A model generated the notes under the pieces. It searched no databases. It was not told the DNA's origin and saw only the letters and a program-made list of their open reading frames with translations. From Ochrobactrum sp. Q0168 (GTDB lineage: Bacteria; Pseudomonadota; Alphaproteobacteria; Rhizobiales; Rhizobiaceae): a stretch of DNA of 64,000 bases. Shown piece after piece: positions 60,506 to 64,000 of this stretch; the first letter of the stretch is position 1; each line of letters starts with the position of its first letter. The stretch spans positions 622,860-686,859 of the forward strand of contig NZ_JAELXQ010000001.1 in assembly GCF_016427605.1 (NCBI RefSeq), read 5' to 3'. The translations under genes were made by a program, and so were the position numbers.

Positions 60506-62692
60506 TTACGCGCGTGGCTGCGGGTTCTTGTCGTCCATGAGAATAACGACATCCTCATAACCGCCCTGGTCGAGATCGAGCGCGGCAAGAGCAACGTCAT
60601 TGTTTTCTGGATCGACGATACTCATCACAACGGTCGCATTGTCTTCGGCGACACGGCGGATTTGAGCAGCGGAAGATGGGCCGCATTCCACGATCACAAA
60701 GTCATAAACCGTCTCAAGCGCATCAAGGATCAGCGGCAGGCGATCAACGGAACGCATGGCTTCAACCGGGTCCGCCGCCCCCAGTGGCACGACATGCGCC
60801 TGCGAGAAACGGTCACTGTGTATCACTTCGTTGAAGCGCTTCTCGCCGATCAGAAGTTCGGTAATGCCGGGCAGCTTATGCCGGTCCAGCATCGCACTGC
60901 CAACCGTGCCCTGCGCGGTCATATCCACCAGAAGAACGCGCTTGCCACGATCAGCCAGGTCGCGCAGCAGTCGCACCGTCGTTGCCGAAGCTTCGTCGCC
61001 TTCGGGTGAAACCACCACGATGCGTTTATCGCGACCGTCCAGCAGGCGATTGGCAATCGCTTCCACGCCGTTCGGATTTTTCGGTGCAGACATGGTCGTC
61101 TCCTTCGCGGATGACGCAGGTGTCGTCCGTACGCCAGAGCCAGACGATCTCGTGATAAAAGGCACGGTCCAGGACCGGCGCGAAGCAACGGGCTCCTCTT
61201 CCCGTTCGGATGCCGTTGGCGGAACTGCTGCGGCTTCGGCAGCAGCCGTAATCACCGGCATTTCGATTTCCTCTACTGCCTCAACGCGTCTGCCATCGGC
61301 GGTCACGAAAGCGCGCCCGCTGAACAATTCACGCAGCAACACGAAGATCGAGAGCAGCAGCAAGCCCGCCGCAAAGGTCGCCGTAACCGTTGGCAGAACC
61401 ATCGGGAAATAGGGCAGCGATGGTGTCTCACCCGGCAGAATGCGCGCATCGACAGGCACATAATTGCGGTCGATACGCGAAGCAGCTTCGCGATAACGGG
61501 TCAGATAGGTTTCCAGAAGCTGCCGCTGCGCCGCTGCCTCGCGCTCGAGCGCGCGCAGCTCGACTTCCTGATCGCCTGCCTGCGCCGCCTGCGACTGCAC
61601 CCGATTGAGTTCGCGGGTCAGTTCGTCCTCACGCAGCTTCGCTGTCGTGACATCGTTTTCAAGGCTGGCGAGCAGCTTGCGGCCTTCCGCCTTGGTCTGA
61701 CGGTCAAGATCGGACAATTGCGAGCGCAACGCCTTGATGCGCGGATGACCATCGAGAAGCGTCGTCGAGAGATCGGCGATCTGGGCATTGAGCTCAATGC
61801 GGCGCTCGGCAAGTCGCTGCATCATGCCGGATGCTACAACCTCCGGCAGGGTATCGACCGGCGTGCCTGCCGCAAGCGCCTTGCGAACACTCGCCGCCCT
61901 CGCCTCCGCCGTGGCGCGATCGGTGCGCACGCGGGTCAGTTCCGTCGAAACTTCGGAAAGCTGCTGCGAAGCAATCGTATTGTTGGTCTGGCCGGTTAGC
62001 AATCCACGCGAGGCGCGGTAATCCGCGACCTTTTTCTCGGCATCGCGTACACGCGTGCGCAGGTCTTCGATTTCCGGCGCCAGCCAATTGGTGGCGTCGT
62101 CGTTCGATTGCAGCTTCGCCGCGCTTTGCAGGGAGATATATTCTTCCGCAATCGTGTTGGCGACAGTGGCAGCCATTTGCGGATCAGCGGACCGGTATTG
62201 CACGACGATCACGCGGGACCCGGTGACGTTGTATACCTGCAGGTTCTTGCGCAGCCGCAGTTGAACCCGTTCCTCCGGCGAAAGATTTGCCGGATCAGGG
62301 AGCATGCCAAGCAGCATGAGGATGCGGCTGTAAGGCTTTACTTCGGTCGTGGTGAAGGCTTCATCTTTGGTCAGATTGAGCTTGTCTGATACGCGCTTCA
62401 ACAGATCGCCAGACATCAGAATCTCGATCTGGCTTTTGACCCCTTCCGGATCGAGCAGTGGGCGCTCGGCAGGATTATCGCCATTCGGGCGTGTATAGAC
62501 GGATTCGCGGGGCTCGATCACAATGCGGGTTTCAGCACGGTAATCCGGCGTCAAAAGCAGACAAATAATCCAGGCCGCCGCCGCCATCAAAAGAGCGCCG
62601 CCAACAATCAAAAGCCAGTGACGGCGCAAGCTTCCAAAAAGCGCGCCTATATCGATGTCTGCGTCTTTCAACGACGAATCGACTTCCGCCAT
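60506..62692 (-). CDS. Wzc/ExoP-like chain-length protein with degenerate kinase domain
   Basis: 728 residues. Wzz-type N-terminal domain with membrane spans at about 25-47 and 430-455, a long periplasmic coiled-coil (about 205-410) and a cytoplasmic BY-kinase-like domain (about 545-720). The Walker A region (561-573, VSPEGDEASATTV) lacks the GK(S/T), the Walker B region reads FVIVECGP, and the C-terminus has no Tyr cluster, so it is probably not an active tyrosine kinase. GGAG precedes the ATG (MAEVDSSL). It is divergent from the Wza-like gene. Confidence 0.88.
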   Translation of the reverse strand: MAEVDSSLKDADIDIGALFGSLRRHWLLIVGGALLMAAAAWIICLLLTPDYRAETRIVIEPRESVYTRPNGDNPAERPLLDPEGVKSQIEILMSGDLLKRVSDKLNLTKDEAFTTTEVKPYSRILMLLGMLPDPANLSPEERVQLRLRKNLQVYNVTGSRVIVVQYRSADPQMAATVANTIAEEYISLQSAAKLQSNDDATNWLAPEIEDLRTRVRDAEKKVADYRASRGLLTGQTNNTIASQQLSEVSTELTRVRTDRATAEARAASVRKALAAGTPVDTLPEVVASGMMQRLAERRIELNAQIADLSTTLLDGHPRIKALRSQLSDLDRQTKAEGRKLLASLENDVTTAKLREDELTRELNRVQSQAAQAGDQEVELRALEREAAAQRQLLETYLTRYREAASRIDRNYVPVDARILPGETPSLPYFPMVLPTVTATFAAGLLLLSIFVLLRELFSGRAFVTADGRRVEAVEEIEMPVITAAAEAAAVPPTASEREEEPVASRRSWTVPFITRSSGSGVRTTPASSAKETTMSAPKNPNGVEAIANRLLDGRDKRIVVVSPEGDEASATTVRLLRDLADRGKRVLLVDMTAQGTVGSAMLDRHKLPGITELLIGEKRFNEVIHSDRFSQAHVVPLGAADPVEAMRSVDRLPLILDALETVYDFVIVECGPSSAAQIRRVAEDNATVVMSIVDPENNDVALAALDLDQGGYEDVVILMDDKNPQPRA

Positions 62693-63010
62693 TTCGTTAC
62701 TCCGCAGGCGCCCGTCGATTACTGACAATCGTCATTTCCATCCAGGTCGCATAGCCATTTCCGGCCCGAAAAGTAAACGCTTAAGGTAACCATAGGGTTA
62801 AGCGTTCGAACTTCCGCAATCTTCATGGGCGTCGCTTTCATTCCCCTGCCGCCCTCGCCTGCAAAGTTTTTTGGCCATCGCCGCACATCTTTACCAGCCA
62901 TTAACCCTAATCAATCGATAACGCAGTGACAGGAATTCATCTGGCGGCGCTTCGGCGGCGGTCAGATTCCATAAATGCGGGCGATGCTTTTCGGGATACC
63001 GAGGCGAGAC
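62693..63010. other. Divergent intergenic region of the polysaccharide cluster
   Basis: 318 bases between the Wzc-like and Wza-like genes, presumably carrying both promoters; no clear consensus or operator was recognised. Confidence 0.4.
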
Positions 63011-63604
63011 ATGATGGCGAAGAAAATTCACAACAAGCGTACAGGCCGTGCTTTGCTCACGGCGCTCGGTCTTGCGGCGATCACTCTATCGTCGGCATGC
63101 ACGAGCTATCGCCCTGCTCCGCCAGCCTTTCATGAAGCGCTGAACCAGCCCTATATGCTCGATGCGGGCGACCGCGTGCGCATCACCGTTTTCGAACAGG
63201 CAAGCCTGACCAACACCTATAGCGTCGATCAGGCAGGCTATGTGGCCTTCCCGCTTGTCGGCAGCATTCCAGCGCGCGGCAAGACCGCAAAGCAGCTTGA
63301 AGGCCTGATCGCATCGAAACTGCGCGGCGGTTATCTGCGCGACCCCGACGTCAGCGTCGAAATCGACCGCTACCGTCCAATCTTCGTCATGGGCGAAGTG
63401 GGCGCAGCCGGGCAATATTCCTATGTGCCGGGCATGACCGTCCAGAAAGCCATTGCAGCCGCAGGCGGTTACAGCCCGCGCGCCAATCAGGAAAATGCCG
63501 ACATCACCCGTCAGTTCAATGGCAAGGTGCTGACGGGCCGGGTTCTGATCTCCGATCCGATCCTGCCCGGCGATACGATTTATGTCCGCGAACGTCTGTT
63601 CTGA
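63011..63604 (+). CDS. Polysaccharide export lipoprotein (Wza/ExoF-like)
   Basis: 197 residues. Lipoprotein signal with lipobox LSSAC (Cys about 30), a poly-export domain (about 50-130; LDAGDRVRITVFEQASLTN) and a soluble-ligand-binding beta-grasp domain (about 130-190; VMGEVGAAGQYSYVPGMTV). It is shorter than E. coli Wza, so it may form a partial pore. GAGG precedes the ATG by 6 bases. The glycosyltransferase start is 9 bases after its stop. Confidence 0.9.
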   Translation: MMAKKIHNKRTGRALLTALGLAAITLSSACTSYRPAPPAFHEALNQPYMLDAGDRVRITVFEQASLTNTYSVDQAGYVAFPLVGSIPARGKTAKQLEGLIASKLRGGYLRDPDVSVEIDRYRPIFVMGEVGAAGQYSYVPGMTVQKAIAAAGGYSPRANQENADITRQFNGKVLTGRVLISDPILPGDTIYVRERLF

Positions 63605-63613
63605 TGGCGATTG

Positions 63614-64000
63614 ATGGCTGATGACGACATCGTTTCCCCTCTGCGTATCGTCCACTGCTTTCGCGAGCCCACTGGCGGATTGTTCCGCCATGTCCGCGAT
63701 CTGGTCGGCGCACAGGCGGAAAAAGGTCACCTTGTCGGGGTCGTCTGCGACGCAACAACAGGCGGTCCAAGGGAGGATGCGCTTCTAGAAGAGTTGCGGC
63801 CAAAGCTTGCGCTTGGCCTGCACAGAATTGCCATGCAGCGCCATATTGGTATCGGCGATGCAGCGGCGGCATTCAAAGCATACCGCGTTGTCAAGAAATT
63901 GCGGCCGGACATCTTGCACGGACATGGCGCCAAAGGCGGCGTCTATGCCCGATTGTTCGGCTCTGTTCTACGGGTTTTTAGGTCTCGCGTAGCCCGTATC
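63614..64000 (+). CDS. Glycosyltransferase family 4, N-terminal part
   Basis: 129 codons visible; the frame runs off the end of the window. The N-terminal Rossmann-like donor/acceptor domain opens RIVHCFREPTGGLFRHVRDL, a typical GT4 start, with HLVGVVCDATTGG and DILHGHGAKGGVYAR further on. It probably adds a sugar during assembly of the polysaccharide exported by the neighbouring Wza/Wzc-like proteins. It starts nine bases after the Wza-like stop, in an operon with it. Confidence 0.88.
   Translation, partial: MADDDIVSPLRIVHCFREPTGGLFRHVRDLVGAQAEKGHLVGVVCDATTGGPREDALLEELRPKLALGLHRIAMQRHIGIGDAAAAFKAYRVVKKLRPDILHGHGAKGGVYARLFGSVLRVFRSRVARI

Overview
The window reads as a chromosomal segment of an alphaproteobacterium of the order Rhizobiales, most probably Brucella/Ochrobactrum. 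Supporting this are the short 442-residue prolyl-tRNA synthetase, a 14-gene nuo operon followed by birA, rnj and mce, alphaproteobacterial small families (DUF1467, DUF2842, DUF3008), the NuoE C-terminal extension, and an alphaproteobacterial-type LexA box (GTTC-N7-GTTC). Genus assignment is an inference from gene order. I see no insertion sequence, prophage, integrase or CRISPR array.

Layout. 1-6669: end of a Bcr/CflA-type drug exporter, an inositol-phosphatase-family gene overlapping ttcA, rpsD with its own promoter, an extensin-like cell-wall protein, small exported and DUF3008 proteins, and a divergent HxlR regulator/oxidoreductase pair. 6908-14179 (minus): dnaE, a previously hidden 28-codon membrane peptide under a LexA box, then proS-lolC-lolD. 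14180-14966 is a gene-poor interval with a candidate small RNA. 14967-18305 (minus): DUF1467, mce, rnj, birA. 18328-33560 (minus): complete nuoA-N for respiratory complex I, with long hairpin-bearing gaps only after nuoB, nuoF and nuoI. 34200-34886: a 31-codon membrane peptide and two duplicated tRNA-Asp genes, each with its own promoter.

35343-45305: a catabolic block. It holds an alpha-ketoglutaric-semialdehyde-type dehydrogenase, the divergent pobR/pobA pair for 4-hydroxybenzoate, a complete five-gene branched-chain-amino-acid-type ABC transporter that may carry aromatic acids, and an alpha/beta hydrolase. 45443-50156: tRNA-Val, small exported proteins, an orphan Flp pilin, a Tyr/Arg-rich lipoprotein, metY with a cupin gene, a CoA-binding protein and a thioesterase. 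50393-51336: rplM-rpsI, whose 3' end has been tandemly duplicated. 51583-54527: a GDSL-lipase autotransporter broken by one nonsense codon and one frameshift. 54629-59278: monooxygenase-like protein, speB, argC with an APH(6)-like kinase, ctaA (convergent) and DUF2842. 59306-64000: the start of a surface-polysaccharide cluster (GNAT/BioF2-like protein, Wzc-like chain-length protein with a degenerate kinase domain, Wza-like export lipoprotein, glycosyltransferase running off the window).

The most notable signal is at 10592-10740: a good ribosome-binding site, a 28-residue single-span membrane peptide and an exact GTTC-N7-GTTC operator just downstream of a TTGACT -35 box. By analogy to Caulobacter SidA it is a candidate SOS-induced cell-division inhibitor.
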